Assembly: GCA_946410305.1 (NCBI GenBank)
Contig: CAMJZV010000002.1
Location: 62,001 to 126,000, forward strand
Length of the DNA: 64,000 nt
Direction of reading: 5' to 3'
Origin: an uncultured Prevotellaceae bacterium
Lineage (GTDB): Bacteria; Bacteroidota; Bacteroidia; Bacteroidales; Bacteroidaceae
The number at the start of each line of letters is the position of its first letter. Within the stretch, counting starts at the first letter, position 1. The notes beneath the pieces were generated by a model. It did no database searches. It was given only the letters and a program-made list of their open reading frames with translations, and had not been told where the DNA came from. The translations under genes and the position numbers were made by a program. Of this stretch, positions 33,166-42,957 are shown one piece after another.

Positions 33166-36072
33166 TTATTTCTTGATGCGCTCCAGCTCTTCCTTGAGGA
33201 AGCGGGGCGTATAGCCCTTGTCGCTGTTGGCGACCTCCTCGGGTGTGCCCGTAGAGAGGACGGTGCCACCACCACGACCACCCTCAGGACCCATGTCGAT
33301 GATGTAGTCAGCCTGGCGGATAACGTCGAGGTTGTGCTCGATGATGATAACAGTGTTGCCACGGTCTACCAGACGGCGGATGACGCCCATGAGGATGCGG
33401 ATGTCCTCGAAGTGCAGACCCGTGGTGGGCTCGTCGAGGATGTAGAGCGTCTTGCCCGTATCCTTCTTTGAGAGCTCGGCAGCCAGCTTGATGCGCTGGC
33501 TCTCACCGCCAGAGAGCGTGGTGGAGGGCTGACCGAGTTTGATATATCCCAGTCCGACATCCTGTATGGTCTTGATTTTCTGCAGGATGTTGGGCACGTT
33601 CTCGAAGAATTCGCAGGCCTGATTGATGGTCATGTCGAGCACGTCGGCAATGCTCTTACCCTTGAAGCGAACCTCCAACGTCTCGCGGTTGTAGCGCTTG
33701 CCGTGACACTCCTCGCAGGGCACCTGGATGTTGGGCAGGAAATTCATCTCGATGGTCTTGTAGCCGTTGCCGCCACACGTCTCGCAGCGACCACCCTTCA
33801 CATTGAACGAGAAGCGGCCAGGCTTGTAGCCACGAATCTGCGCCTCGGGCAGGTTGACGAATAGCGAGCGGATGTCGGAGAAGACACCGGTATAGGTGGC
33901 AGGATTGCTGCGTGGCGTACGACCGATGGGCGTCTGGTCGACATTGACCACCTTGTCGATTAGCTCCAAGCCCTCGATGCTGTCGTAGGGCAGGGGAGCC
34001 TGCAGTGAACGGTAGAAATGCTTAGAGAGGATGGGGTAGAGCGTCTCGTTGATGAGCGTGGACTTTCCAGAGCCACTGACACCCGTCACCACGATGAGCT
34101 GTCCCAAGGGGAACGCCACGTCGATGTTCTTGAGGTTGTTGCCGCGGCAGCCCTTAAGGAGCAACCGTTGGTCGGTAGTGGGAGCTTTTGTTGCGACAGA
34201 GTCGCAGCACACGGAGCCATTGAGGTATTGGGCGGTTAACGTGTTGGCTTTCAGCATGTCGGCGGGAGTGCCTTGGAAAACTACTTCACCACCTTTGCGA
34301 CCAGCCTTGGGACCGATGTCGACGATGTAGTCAGCATTGAGCATCATGTCGCGGTCGTGTTCGACGACGATGACTGTATTGCCCAGGTCGCGCAACTCTT
34401 TCAAGGAACGGATGAGGCGGTCGTTGTCGCGCTGATGCAGTCCGATGCTGGGCTCGTCGAGGATGTAGAGCACGTTGACCAGCTGCGAACCAATCTGTGT
34501 AGCCAGGCGGATGCGCTGACTCTCACCACCTGAGAGGCTGGCCGACTGGCGGTTCAGCGACAGGTAGTCAAGACCCACATCCAGCAGGAAGTCCAGACGG
34601 GTGCGTATCTCCTTGAGAATCTCCGTAGCTATCTGGCGCTGTTGGTGGTCCAGGTGTTCCTCCACCTCGTTGAGCCATTGGCGCAGGTCGGTAAGATCCA
34701 TAGCCGCCAGTTCAGAGATGTTCTTGTCCCATACCTTATAAGATAAAGCCTCGCGGTTCAGGCGCTGACCATGACATTCAGGACACTCACATTCAGCAAG
34801 GAACTGTTCCGCCCACTTCTCAGAACCCAGCGACGGTCCACGGCGCGAGGCAGGTGTGCTGTCGTCATCGTCCATGACAGAGCGCAGATACTTGATGACA
34901 CCGTCGTAGTCGACGAAATAGTCGCTGGAGGTGTGTACCAGTTCCTTATCGATGCGCACGGGTTCGAGGGTACCATAGAGAATCTCGTTGAAGGCATCGT
35001 CAGGGATGTCCTCGATGGGTGTCTTCAGGTCGCATTCGTAGCCAGCAAGGATGGCGCTGATCTGCCAGAAAATCATCTGGTTCTTGTACTTGCCAAGGGG
35101 CACGATGCCACCGTCGTGGATGGACTGCTTGCGGTTGGGGATGACCTTCGAGAGGTCTATCTCGTTGATGAAGCCCAGACCCTTGCAACGCGGACAGGCG
35201 CCTTGCGGCGAGTTGAACGAGAAGGTGTTGGGAGCTGGGTCGCCATAGGAGATGCCCGTGGTGGGACACATCAGACGGCGCGAGAAGTGCTTAAGCCTCC
35301 CTCCATCTCCCTCCAAAGGGAGGGAGGGCTTGGTGACATCGAGAATCATGATAAGACCATCACCTTGCTTCATGGCGATGGAGACAGACTTCTTCAGGCG
35401 GTCGCTAGGCACGGAGTCCCCCCTCTCTTTGGAGGGGGATAGGGGGAGGCTCAAACGGTCGATGACGACCTCGATGTCGTGGTTCTTGTAGCGGTCTACT
35501 TTCATGCCAGGCAAGAGCTCACGGACTTCGCCATCGATGCGAACGTGGAGGTAGCCCTTGCGGCGCATGGACTCGAAGAGCTCACGGTAGTGGCCCTTAC
35601 GACTCTTGACCAGTGGCGCCAGGATGAGAATCTTCTTGCCAGCATAGTCCTGCTGAATCATCTCGATGACCTTCTCCTCGGTGTATTTCACCATTGGCTC
35701 GCCAGTGGCATAGCTGTAGGCACGGCCTGCACGGGCAAAGAGCAGACGCAAATAGTCGTAGATCTCCGTGGTGGTGCCCACGGTAGAACGCGGATTCTTG
35801 TTGGTGGTCTTCTGCTCGATGCTGATAACAGGCGAGAGACCTGTTATCTTGTCGACGTCGGGACGCTCCATGCCACCCAGGAAGTTGCGGGCATAGGCCG
35901 AGAAGGTCTCTATATAGCGACGCTGTCCCTCGGCAAAGATGGTGTCGAAGGCCAGCGACGACTTGCCGCTACCGCTGAGACCCGTAATGACGGTCAGCGA
36001 GTTACGAGGTATCTCGACGTCGATATTCTTCAGGTTGTGGACACGAGCACCGAAGACTTGGATCTTTTCCAT
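33166..36072 (-). CDS. uvrA: Excinuclease ABC subunit A, with two palindromic-element insertions
   Basis: The 968-aa ABC ATPase has both nucleotide-binding halves: Walker A GLSGSGKS (31-38) and a second GVSGSGKS, signature LSGGESQRI in each half, and zinc-binding Cys pairs ([28 protein letters not shown]). UvrA with UvrB finds bulky DNA lesions. Two copies of the GC-rich palindromic element lie in frame in the region after the first zinc module's start, coding [13 protein letters not shown] (207-219) and [14 protein letters not shown] (248-261). They are in opposite DNA orientation and break no motif. The gene is downstream of the CHU_C-domain gene, separated by a short-word repeat. Confidence 0.96.
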   Translation of the reverse strand: MEKIQVFGARVHNLKNIDVEIPRNSLTVITGLSGSGKSSLAFDTIFAEGQRRYIETFSAYARNFLGGMERPDVDKITGLSPVISIEQKTTNKNPRSTVGTTTEIYDYLRLLFARAGRAYSYATGEPMVKYTEEKVIEMIQQDYAGKKILILAPLVKSRKGHYRELFESMRRKGYLHVRIDGEVRELLPGMKVDRYKNHDIEVVIDRLSLPLSPSKERGDSVPSDRLKKSVSIAMKQGDGLIMILDVTKPSLPLEGDGGRLKHFSRRLMCPTTGISYGDPAPNTFSFNSPQGACPRCKGLGFINEIDLSKVIPNRKQSIHDGGIVPLGKYKNQMIFWQISAILAGYECDLKTPIEDIPDDAFNEILYGTLEPVRIDKELVHTSSDYFVDYDGVIKYLRSVMDDDDSTPASRRGPSLGSEKWAEQFLAECECPECHGQRLNREALSYKVWDKNISELAAMDLTDLRQWLNEVEEHLDHQQRQIATEILKEIRTRLDFLLDVGLDYLSLNRQSASLSGGESQRIRLATQIGSQLVNVLYILDEPSIGLHQRDNDRLIRSLKELRDLGNTVIVVEHDRDMMLNADYIVDIGPKAGRKGGEVVFQGTPADMLKANTLTAQYLNGSVCCDSVATKAPTTDQRLLLKGCRGNNLKNIDVAFPLGQLIVVTGVSGSGKSTLINETLYPILSKHFYRSLQAPLPYDSIEGLELIDKVVNVDQTPIGRTPRSNPATYTGVFSDIRSLFVNLPEAQIRGYKPGRFSFNVKGGRCETCGGNGYKTIEMNFLPNIQVPCEECHGKRYNRETLEVRFKGKSIADVLDMTINQACEFFENVPNILQKIKTIQDVGLGYIKLGQPSTTLSGGESQRIKLAAELSKKDTGKTLYILDEPTTGLHFEDIRILMGVIRRLVDRGNTVIIIEHNLDVIRQADYIIDMGPEGGRGGGTVLSTGTPEEVANSDKGYTPRFLKEELERIKK
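35294..35331 (+). repeat. GC-rich palindromic element, copy 1 (in uvrA)
   Basis: AGCCTCCCTCCATCTCCCTC then CAAAGGGAGGGAGGGCT. In uvrA's sense it codes [14 protein letters not shown]. Element core: CTCCCTCC-AAA-GGGAGGGAG hairpin. Confidence 0.8.
35415..35451 (-). repeat. GC-rich palindromic element, copy 2 (in uvrA)
   Basis: On the minus strand: AGCCTCCCCCTATCCCCCTC then CAAAGAGAGGGGGGACT, coding [13 protein letters not shown]. Opposite orientation to copy 1, 84 bp away. Confidence 0.8.
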
Positions 36073-36076
36073 TTTA

Positions 36077-36118
36077 ATAATGGGTCTTATGGGGTTAATG
36101 GGCTATATATTATGGGTT
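36077..36118 (-). repeat. CCCATAA-type junction repeat ahead of uvrA
   Basis: On the minus strand, degenerate tandem words CCCATAA, CCCATTA, CCCATAAG, CCCATTATT lead into the uvrA start and overlap the last codons of the upstream gene. Confidence 0.55.
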
Positions 36119-36787
36119 GGTGGTGTCCACCGTATTGAAGTTGCGCAGCAGGTTGACATCGCGGCGGATGTTATACTCCGTGCCGTCGGCGCCAAGGGCC
36201 TTGACATATACATAGTAGACACCGTCCTTGACGGGATGGCCGTTGTAGGTGCCGTCCCATCCACGCTCCTCTGTCGACCAGTCTGTCCAGTCGTAGAGCT
36301 TCTGGCCGTGGCGGTTGAAGATATAGGCGTGGAACTCGACGATGCTCTTCGTATTGGTCTTCGCCTGGAAATAGTCGTTGATGCCGTCACCATTCGGCGA
36401 GAAGGCGTTGGGCATCTCCAGATGGCTGTCGCTGATAGTGATGGTGATGGTCTTCGTATCGATGACGTCACCGTCGAGCACCACATTCAGCGTAATGGTG
36501 TTCTTGCCAGCAGCCGTGAATGTATAGCTGGTGTTCTCCTCGTAGCGCGTCACATTGATGCCTGCCGACGAGTTCGTAATCTGCCACTCGATAGAAGCGG
36601 CAGGGTCTAAGTTCGATGGGTTCGACGTGAACTCTACATAGAGTGGTGCCTCAGCGTTGAAGTTGTCGGTTGCCACGACCTCGACACCTTTCTTGTCAGT
36701 GTATGTAGCCTTCAGTTCAATGTCTGCTGTGGCCGTTGTTGTCAGCAGACAAAGGGCAAAAAGGGTTAATAATCTACCTATTTTCAT
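36110..36787 (-). CDS. Secreted protein with gliding-motility/type IX C-terminal (CHU_C) domain
   Basis: The 225-aa protein is taken from the ATG at 36787, giving signal peptide [20 protein letters not shown]; the frame is open to 36913, but that part precedes the -7 box at 36809-36816. An Ig/PKD-like part is followed by the CHU_C domain: [54 protein letters not shown]. This C-terminal domain marks cargo of the type IX secretion system in many Bacteroidota. It is divergent from the LysM gene and just upstream of uvrA. Role unknown. Confidence 0.85.
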   Translation of the reverse strand: MKIGRLLTLFALCLLTTTATADIELKATYTDKKGVEVVATDNFNAEAPLYVEFTSNPSNLDPAASIEWQITNSSAGINVTRYEENTSYTFTAAGKNTITLNVVLDGDVIDTKTITITISDSHLEMPNAFSPNGDGINDYFQAKTNTKSIVEFHAYIFNRHGQKLYDWTDWSTEERGWDGTYNGHPVKDGVYYVYVKALGADGTEYNIRRDVNLLRNFNTVDTTNP

Positions 36788-36808
36788 GTTGATGTGCGAA
36801 TATTTGTG

Positions 36809-36816
36809 CAAAATTA
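36809..36816 (-). promoter_or_regulatory. -7 box for the CHU_C gene
   Basis: Minus strand TAATTTTG, 22 bp ahead of the start at 36787; this fixes the start choice. Confidence 0.6.
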
Positions 36817-36849
36817 CTGAAAAAAGTAGAACTATCGCATCTTTTTTTG

Positions 36850-36857
36850 TAATTTTG
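36850..36857 (+). promoter_or_regulatory. -7 box for the LysM gene
   Basis: TAATTTTG, 28 bp ahead of the ATG at 36885. Together with 36809-36816 it forms a mirror pair (CAAAATTAC and GTAATTTTG), and their -33 regions overlap. Confidence 0.6.
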
Positions 36858-36884
36858 TAGCGCAAAAATGAAAAATAGTTGTTT

Positions 36885-38258
36885 ATGAAACGAATATTAA
36901 GATATTTTTTCATGCTGACAGTGCTTTCGTTCGTCGCTGAAACGACGTTGGCTCAGACGCAGAAATTCAAGGAACTGCATAAGGTGAAGCGCAAGGAAAC
37001 CATCTTTGGCATAGCCCGTGACAACGGTCTGACCATTGACGAGTTGATTGAGGCCAATCCAGAGATGAAGTCGCCTGGCTACGAGTTGCGCAAGGGTGAC
37101 TATATCAAGATTCCCTATCCCCCCAGGCATCCTGAGCTGGAGAGTGCCACTCCCCAACCACAGATGCCAACCAAACCGACCGTTGTAGAGCAAGACATGC
37201 GCAACCGCGAAATCAGGGTGGGCGTCATGCTGCCTTTGCATAACGACAATGGCGACGGCAAGCGCATGGTGGAATACTATCGTGGTGTCTTGATGGCCTG
37301 CGACAGTCTGCGCGTCAACGGCATCTCTACCGATATCCGTGCGTGGAACGTGGCAGAGAACGCCGATATCCAGAAGGTGCTGAAAGACCCCAAGGCTGCT
37401 GAGTGTGACCTGATCATCGGTCCGCTGTATACCAAGCAAGTTAAGGCGCTGGGTGACTTTGCCCAGAAGAATGACATCCGTGTGCTGATTCCATTCTCTA
37501 TCAACAGCAACGAGGTGTTCGACAATAGCAACATCTTCCAGGTGTTCCAGAATGGCAACCAGACCAACAACAGTTATGTGTTCCGCTTCTACCAACGCTT
37601 TAAGAACTATCATGTCGTCATCATCGACTGTAACGACTCGACGAGTACGAAGGGCAGCTTCACTACCGTGTTGCGCCGTAAGCTGGAGCAAGAGGATGCT
37701 ACCTATTCTATTAGTAATCTGAAGTCTAGCGAGGCAAAGTTCAAGCAGTGCTTCTCAACGACCAAACCCAATGTGGTGGTGCTGAATACCAGTCGTTCGC
37801 AGGAGCTGAACGTAGCCTTTGCCAAGCTCAACGGACTGTTGATGACGGCACCTACGCTGCAGATATCGATGTTCGGATATCCTGAGTGGCTGATGTATAT
37901 CCGTCAGCACTTGGACAACTTCTATAAGTTCGACACCTATATTCCGTCAACGTACTATATGAGTCCGCTGTCGTATCGTGGTGAGCATTTCAAAAAGAAG
38001 TACCGCTGGAACTTCCATCAGGATATGCAAGCCTACCATCAGCGCTATGCCGTGACAGGTTTTGACCAGGCATACTTCATGATAAAAGGTCTGCACATGT
38101 ATGGCACCCACTTTACGGGAGCCTCTGGTATGGTAGGCTACACACCGTTGCAGACACCGCTGCACTTTGAGCGCATCGGCAATGGCGGCATGCAGAACCG
38201 TGCCATCCTGTTCGTGCACTATACGAGGGAAAACAAGATAGAAACCATCAACTTCTAA
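36885..38258 (+). CDS. LysM domain plus periplasmic ligand-binding-fold protein
   Basis: The 457-aa protein starts at the ATG at 36885 (an in-frame TTG lies 6 bp earlier) and has a signal peptide (cleavage after TLA). A LysM domain follows (about 33-82: HKVKRKETIFGIARDNGLTI to GDYIKIPYP), then a type-1 periplasmic-binding fold (about 110-440: IRVGVMLPLHNDNGDG, DLIIGPLYTKQVKALGDFAQ, AYHQRYAVTGFDQAYFMIKG). LysM binds peptidoglycan glycan. The combination is widespread in Bacteroidota and is often annotated as an amino-acid-binding-like lipoprotein of unknown ligand. The next gene codes a barrel protein, so an envelope role is likely. Confidence 0.82.
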   Translation: MKRILRYFFMLTVLSFVAETTLAQTQKFKELHKVKRKETIFGIARDNGLTIDELIEANPEMKSPGYELRKGDYIKIPYPPRHPELESATPQPQMPTKPTVVEQDMRNREIRVGVMLPLHNDNGDGKRMVEYYRGVLMACDSLRVNGISTDIRAWNVAENADIQKVLKDPKAAECDLIIGPLYTKQVKALGDFAQKNDIRVLIPFSINSNEVFDNSNIFQVFQNGNQTNNSYVFRFYQRFKNYHVVIIDCNDSTSTKGSFTTVLRRKLEQEDATYSISNLKSSEAKFKQCFSTTKPNVVVLNTSRSQELNVAFAKLNGLLMTAPTLQISMFGYPEWLMYIRQHLDNFYKFDTYIPSTYYMSPLSYRGEHFKKKYRWNFHQDMQAYHQRYAVTGFDQAYFMIKGLHMYGTHFTGASGMVGYTPLQTPLHFERIGNGGMQNRAILFVHYTRENKIETINF

Positions 38259-38289
38259 AGTGAAAAGTGAATAGTGAAAAGTGAAAAAT
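38258..38289 (+). repeat. AGTGAAA-type junction repeat
   Basis: AGTGAAAAGTGAATAGTGAA then AAGTGAAAAATTG fills the gap between the LysM gene and the barrel gene and runs into the latter's start. Confidence 0.6.
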
Positions 38290-39050
38290 TGAAATACCTT
38301 CTGTCTTTTTGCCTATTGGCTTTTCTCCCCTTTATTGCTAAGGCACAGGTCGGTGAATACCGTACCGACTTGGCTATTGGCGGCAGTGCAGGATACGTGA
38401 TGAGTAATGTGGGCTTTGTGCCTGACGTGCCTCAGAAGATGTTGGGTGGTGTCACGGCAGGTTTCTCGGTACGCTATACTTGCGAGAAATACTTCAGCAG
38501 CATCTGTTCCATTGTCGGTGAGGTGAACATCACGCAGGCTGGTTGGAAAGAAGATATCCTGGATGCTGACAGCAATCCAGTGTACTATGCTGACGACGTC
38601 AACAAAACATCACCATTGAGCTATGAGCGCAGGATTACCTACCTGCAGATTCCCTTCATGGCACGTCTGGGATGGGGCCGCGAGCGCAAAGGCTTCCAGG
38701 CTTTCATCCAGGCTGGTCCGCAGATAGGTGTCTATCTCGGTGAGTCTACGAAGACGAATGTCCTGCTGGGTCATGGTACTGCCAACCAGCGCGCCTCGCA
38801 GGTCGTTGCGCAGGATACGCTGGCTGTACAGAACAAGTTCGACTACGGTATAGCAGCAGGTGGTGGCATCGAGCTCTCCTTTCCCAAGGTGGGTCACTTC
38901 ATTCTCGAGGGTCGCTACTACTATGGCTTGGGCAACATCTTCAAGAACTCGAAGAGCGACTACTTCGGTAAGTCCAACTACGGACAGATAGTGATCAAGG
39001 CAACCTATCTCTTCGACATTGTCAGAACAAGAAATCCTAAAATAAAATAA
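38274..39050 (+). CDS. PorT-like outer-membrane beta-barrel protein
   Basis: The up-to-258-aa protein has signal peptide KYLLSFCLLAFLPFIAKAQ and alternating beta-strand pattern typical of PorT/OMP_b-brl family barrels (YLQIPFMARLGWG, FQAFIQAGPQIGVYLG, FDYGIAAGGGIELSF). There is no ATG: the start must be GTG at 38274, within the junction repeat, or TTG at 38289. Downstream of the LysM protein and near a CHU_C cargo gene, a type IX-related or general porin role is possible but unproven. Confidence 0.75.
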   Translation: MKSEKLKYLLSFCLLAFLPFIAKAQVGEYRTDLAIGGSAGYVMSNVGFVPDVPQKMLGGVTAGFSVRYTCEKYFSSICSIVGEVNITQAGWKEDILDADSNPVYYADDVNKTSPLSYERRITYLQIPFMARLGWGRERKGFQAFIQAGPQIGVYLGESTKTNVLLGHGTANQRASQVVAQDTLAVQNKFDYGIAAGGGIELSFPKVGHFILEGRYYYGLGNIFKNSKSDYFGKSNYGQIVIKATYLFDIVRTRNPKIK

Positions 39051-39059
39051 GAATAAGTT

Positions 39060-40598
39060 ATGTTTGAAAATCAACCGAAAGGTCTTTTTGCGTTGGCATT
39101 GGCCAACACTGGCGAGCGCTTTGGTTACTATACCATGCTAGCTGTCTTCGCCCTGTTCCTGAGAGCAAACTACGGATTGTCGCCCGCTATGGCAGGTACC
39201 ATCTATAGTGCGTTCCTCATGTTAGTGTATTTCTTCCCGCTCATCGGTGGTATGATGGCCGACAAGTTCGGCTTCGGAAAGATGGTAACAACGGGTATCA
39301 TGATTATGTTTGCAGGCTATCTGCTGTTGTCTGTTCCCTTGGGTGGCGACAGCGTGGCACTGGTCGTGATGCTGGCAGCCCTGTTGCTGATCGGTTTTGG
39401 TACCGGTCTGTTCAAGGGTAACCTGCAGGTGATGGTGGGCGACCTCTATAACGATCCGCAGTATAAGGACAAGCGCGATGCAGGTTTCTCTATCTTCTAT
39501 ATGGCTATCAACATCGGTGCCCTGTTTGCACCTACCGCCGCCATTAAGATTAAGGAGTATGCAGAGACCTCGCTGGGCTACTCGTCTAACGATGCTTACC
39601 ACTTCTCGTTTGCGGTGGCTTGTGCTTCGCTGATTCTGTCTATCGCCATCTACTACCTCTTCCGTAGCACGTTCCGTCACACAGAGGGTGGTGCGAAGAA
39701 GGACGCCAAGGCTGTGGACAGCAGTTCTCCTGCTGTCGAAGAATTGTCAAAGGAGGAAACCAAGCAGCGCATCGTGGCACTCTGCCTCGTATTTGCTGTG
39801 GTTATCTTCTTCTGGATGGCCTTCCACCAGAACGGTCTGTCGTTGACCTATTTTGCTGACGAGTTCACTGCTCAGTCGGCTGAGGGTCTGCAGGCTATGT
39901 GCTTCAACGTGTGGAACCTCGTAGCCGTTATCTTTATCGTCTATGCACTGTTCTCGCTGTTCCAGAGCAAAACCGCTAAGGCCAAGGCTATTTCTGCCGC
40001 TGTGATTGTGGCTGCCGGTGCTTTCCTCTGTCTGTCGTACGATGCCGATGGCAGCGTGACGGTTTCTGCACCTATCTTCCAGCAGTTCAACCCATTCTAT
40101 GTGGTGGCTCTGACACCTGTGTCGATGGCTATCTTCGGTTCGTTGGCTGCTAAGGGCAAAGAGCCCTCTGCTCCCCGCAAGATTGCTTACGGTATGATTG
40201 TGGCTGCTATCGCTTATGCACTGATGGCCTTTGCTTCATTCGGCCTGCCCATGCCTCAGACTGAGATGGGAGCTGACGGCAATCCTGTAGCTGTTCATGT
40301 GGCTGACGTCACACCTAACCTGCTGATTAGCGTCTATCTCGTGCTGACCTTCGGTGAGCTGTTGCTGTCGCCCATGGGTATCTCCTTCGTTTCGAAGGTG
40401 GCACCTCCCAAATATAAGGGTATGATGATGGGTGGCTGGTTCGTGGCTACCGCCATTGGTAACCAGCTCGTTGTCGTTGGTGGTCTGCTCTGGGGCGCTG
40501 TTCCCCTCTGGGTATGCTGGAGCGTATTCCTGGGCGTCTGCCTCGTTGCTGCCATCTTCATGTTTGCTATGATGAAGCGCCTGGAGAAAGTGTGCTGA
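39060..40598 (+). CDS. POT/PTR-family peptide:proton symporter
   Basis: The 512-aa, roughly 14-helix protein begins FENQPKGLFALALANTGERFGYYTML, matching the E..ERF.YY motif of proton-coupled peptide transporters. AGFSIFYMAINIGALFAP follows, as the second family signature. These import di- and tripeptides. It lies 9 bp after the barrel gene and may share its transcript. A cytosolic dipeptidase (PepD) is coded at 52688. Confidence 0.9.
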   Translation: MFENQPKGLFALALANTGERFGYYTMLAVFALFLRANYGLSPAMAGTIYSAFLMLVYFFPLIGGMMADKFGFGKMVTTGIMIMFAGYLLLSVPLGGDSVALVVMLAALLLIGFGTGLFKGNLQVMVGDLYNDPQYKDKRDAGFSIFYMAINIGALFAPTAAIKIKEYAETSLGYSSNDAYHFSFAVACASLILSIAIYYLFRSTFRHTEGGAKKDAKAVDSSSPAVEELSKEETKQRIVALCLVFAVVIFFWMAFHQNGLSLTYFADEFTAQSAEGLQAMCFNVWNLVAVIFIVYALFSLFQSKTAKAKAISAAVIVAAGAFLCLSYDADGSVTVSAPIFQQFNPFYVVALTPVSMAIFGSLAAKGKEPSAPRKIAYGMIVAAIAYALMAFASFGLPMPQTEMGADGNPVAVHVADVTPNLLISVYLVLTFGELLLSPMGISFVSKVAPPKYKGMMMGGWFVATAIGNQLVVVGGLLWGAVPLWVCWSVFLGVCLVAAIFMFAMMKRLEKVC

Positions 40599-40632
40599 TA
40601 ATGCTTAATGCTTAATGCTTAATGCTTAATTA
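40598..40632 (+). repeat. TTAATGC-type junction repeat
   Basis: Four to five tandem TTAATGC units directly ahead of the NhaC start; reverse complement (TTAAGCA) of the unit at 14192-14226. Confidence 0.65.
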
Positions 40633-40636
40633 ACAG

Positions 40637-42046
40637 ATGCTTTCATTTATCCCATTCCTCGTACTGATAGTACTCGTCACGTGTTGCATTGCCGTCTTTG
40701 GCAATGCAACGCTTGATGGTGCCTCGCAGGTGTCGCTCATGGTGGCGGCAGCCGTGAGTGTGCTGATAGGGCATTTCTCGAAACGACTGGAGTGGGAGAG
40801 TCTGGAAAAGGAGGTCTCTGAAAAGATAGCCAGCTGTACGCCGGCTATTATTATTCTGCTGCTTATCGGTGCCATTGGTGGCACATGGATGGTGGCAGGT
40901 ATCGTGCCTACCATGATCTATTATGGTATGCAGATTATACAGCCAGAGGTTTTTCTGGTCAGCAGCAGTGTGCTCTGTGCCTTGGTGAGTCTGATGATTG
41001 GCTCGTCATGGACTACCGTTGCTACCATCGGTCTGGCGTTGATGGGAATAGGTAAGGCGCACGGCTTCGATGATGGCTGGATTGCTGGTTCAATTATTAC
41101 CGGTGCCTATTTCGGTGATAAGCTCTCACCGCTGTCGGACACCACGGTGCTGGCGTCGAGCGTTTCGGGAACACCCCTGTTTACGCATATCCGCTATATG
41201 CTTTACACCACTGTGCCGACGTTCTGTATCTCGCTGACCATCTTCCTCATCGCTGGTTTCACGATGAATGTCTCTGGACACGGCAACGTTGCCGAGTTTA
41301 TGGATGGCTTGCAAAACACCTTTGTCATCTCGCCATGGCTGTTGATTGTCCCCGTGTTGACGTGCGTCATGATTGCACGCCGATGGCCATCGATGGTGGT
41401 GCTGTTCATGGCTATCCTGCTGGCTGTCGTTGTCGGACTCGTAGTACAGTCTGAACTGGTGCTTCGCATTGCAGGCGATGACGGACAAGGACTGTTGACA
41501 TCGTATAAGGGAATGATGCGTGTGTGCTATGGTAGCACAGATATCGAGACGGGTAACAGTGTGCTGAACGAACTGGTGCATACCAGCGGTATGTCAGGCA
41601 TGATGCCTACCATCTGGCTGATTATCTGTGCACAGACCTTTGGTGGCGCACTGACGGCTACTGGTCAGCTGCAGGATCTGATGCGCCTGCTGTTGCGCTT
41701 TGTTCGTGGTACCGCATCGCTGGTGGCATCAACGGTAGGTACTGCGTTGTTCTGTAATATCGCCACTGCCGACCAGTATCTTTCTATCATGCTCTCCAGC
41801 TCGGTCTTCAAGGACTCCTACCGTGAGCGTGGCTATGAGCCCCAGCTGTTGAGCCGTTCTTGTGAGGATGGCGCTACAGTCACCTCTGTACTCGTGCCTT
41901 GGAATACCTGTGGCTTGACGCAGAGCACTGTGCTGGGTGTTGCCACGCTGACCTATCTGCCTTACTGCTTTTTTAACTACCTGTCGCCGCTGATGAGTAT
42001 CTTCATCGCATCGATAGGGTGGAAAATCAAGAGAAGATGTTCTTAA
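40637..42046 (+). CDS. nhaC: NhaC-family Na+/H+ antiporter
   Basis: The 469-aa protein has about 11 helices and the NhaC-family parts GSSWTTVATIGLALMGIG, SIITGAYFGDKLSPLSDTTVLASSVSG, and SRSCEDGATVTSVLVPWNTCG. It exchanges Na+ for H+ across the inner membrane; it may also exchange amino-acid-like substrates, as some NhaC homologues do. Its end overlaps the next gene's start by 10 bp. Confidence 0.9.
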   Translation: MLSFIPFLVLIVLVTCCIAVFGNATLDGASQVSLMVAAAVSVLIGHFSKRLEWESLEKEVSEKIASCTPAIIILLLIGAIGGTWMVAGIVPTMIYYGMQIIQPEVFLVSSSVLCALVSLMIGSSWTTVATIGLALMGIGKAHGFDDGWIAGSIITGAYFGDKLSPLSDTTVLASSVSGTPLFTHIRYMLYTTVPTFCISLTIFLIAGFTMNVSGHGNVAEFMDGLQNTFVISPWLLIVPVLTCVMIARRWPSMVVLFMAILLAVVVGLVVQSELVLRIAGDDGQGLLTSYKGMMRVCYGSTDIETGNSVLNELVHTSGMSGMMPTIWLIICAQTFGGALTATGQLQDLMRLLLRFVRGTASLVASTVGTALFCNIATADQYLSIMLSSSVFKDSYRERGYEPQLLSRSCEDGATVTSVLVPWNTCGLTQSTVLGVATLTYLPYCFFNYLSPLMSIFIASIGWKIKRRCS

Positions 42047-42957
42047 GTCTGTTGTTAACGGGCTTTTTAACCCTTGTCGAGCTGAACTGTGAGAACATGT
42101 TCGATTGTCAACATGACTCGCTGAAAGACGATACGGAGTGGATGCCTGATGGCAAGCGCAAGTGGACACCTGCTCGCTATTGGCGCAAGCTGAACCATAT
42201 AGGACAGGAGATACTGTCGTGTCAGCAGGAGGGTGTGCCAGACCTCGTGGCGTTGGTGGAGGTAGAAAACGACTCCTGTCTTTTCGACCTGACGCGCCGC
42301 TCGCTATTGCGTGGCGCTGGCTATGAATATCTCATGACGCAGTCGCCTGATGTGCGTGGTATTGATGTCGCGCTGCTCTATCAGCCTATGACGTTTCGCC
42401 CCATCTGCTATGACTATCTGGATGTCAAACCCTTGGAGGAAATGCGCCCCACACGTGACATCCTTTATGTAAAAGGGGAAACGCTGCGAGGCGATACGCT
42501 GCATGTCTTCGTGGTTCATGCCCCCAGCCGTTTGGGTGGTGTGAAGCAGTCCCGACCTAATCGCCAGTTGGTGGCAGACCGTTTGATGGGTGTCGTCAGA
42601 CAATTGCCTGCAGATGCTAAGGTAATTATTGCCGGTGACTTCAACGATGGGGCTTCCGACCCTGCCTTACGCTTCTTGGAAGACAACGGCTTGCATAATG
42701 TTACTGCGAAGGCTATGGGCTCACATGGTGCCAAGGCGACCTATCGCTATCAGGGGGTATGGCAGAGCATTGACCACGTCTTCGTCAGTCCCGTGCTGCT
42801 CAATTCCGTTGAGCAGTCTTTTATCAATGATGCTCCCTTCTTGTTGGAAGAAGACAAAAAATACGGAGGAGTAAAACCCCTCCGTACTTATAACGGTTAT
42901 CGCTACCAGCGCGGCTTCAGTGACCATTTGCCACTGGTGGTGCGCTTTCGCCATTAG
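42037..42957 (+). CDS. Endonuclease/exonuclease/phosphatase-family protein
   Basis: The 306-aa protein is read from the ATG at 42037 inside the nhaC 3' end; an in-frame GTG at 42019 is an alternative. It has a short hydrophobic start and the EEP fold: VELNCENMFD, PDLVALVEVEND, RGIDVALLY, VFVVHAPSRLGG, VIIAGDFNDG, and SIDHVFVS with a late FSDHLPLVV. These supply the metal and catalytic His residues. Substrate (nucleic acid, lipid or sugar phosphate) cannot be told. It converges on the Rid gene with a 4-bp overlap. Confidence 0.85.
   Translation: MFLSLLLTGFLTLVELNCENMFDCQHDSLKDDTEWMPDGKRKWTPARYWRKLNHIGQEILSCQQEGVPDLVALVEVENDSCLFDLTRRSLLRGAGYEYLMTQSPDVRGIDVALLYQPMTFRPICYDYLDVKPLEEMRPTRDILYVKGETLRGDTLHVFVVHAPSRLGGVKQSRPNRQLVADRLMGVVRQLPADAKVIIAGDFNDGASDPALRFLEDNGLHNVTAKAMGSHGAKATYRYQGVWQSIDHVFVSPVLLNSVEQSFINDAPFLLEEDKKYGGVKPLRTYNGYRYQRGFSDHLPLVVRFRH

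Noticed and set aside
34771..35442. Plus-strand open frame opposite uvrA
   Set aside because: Antisense of a conserved ATPase; no motif.
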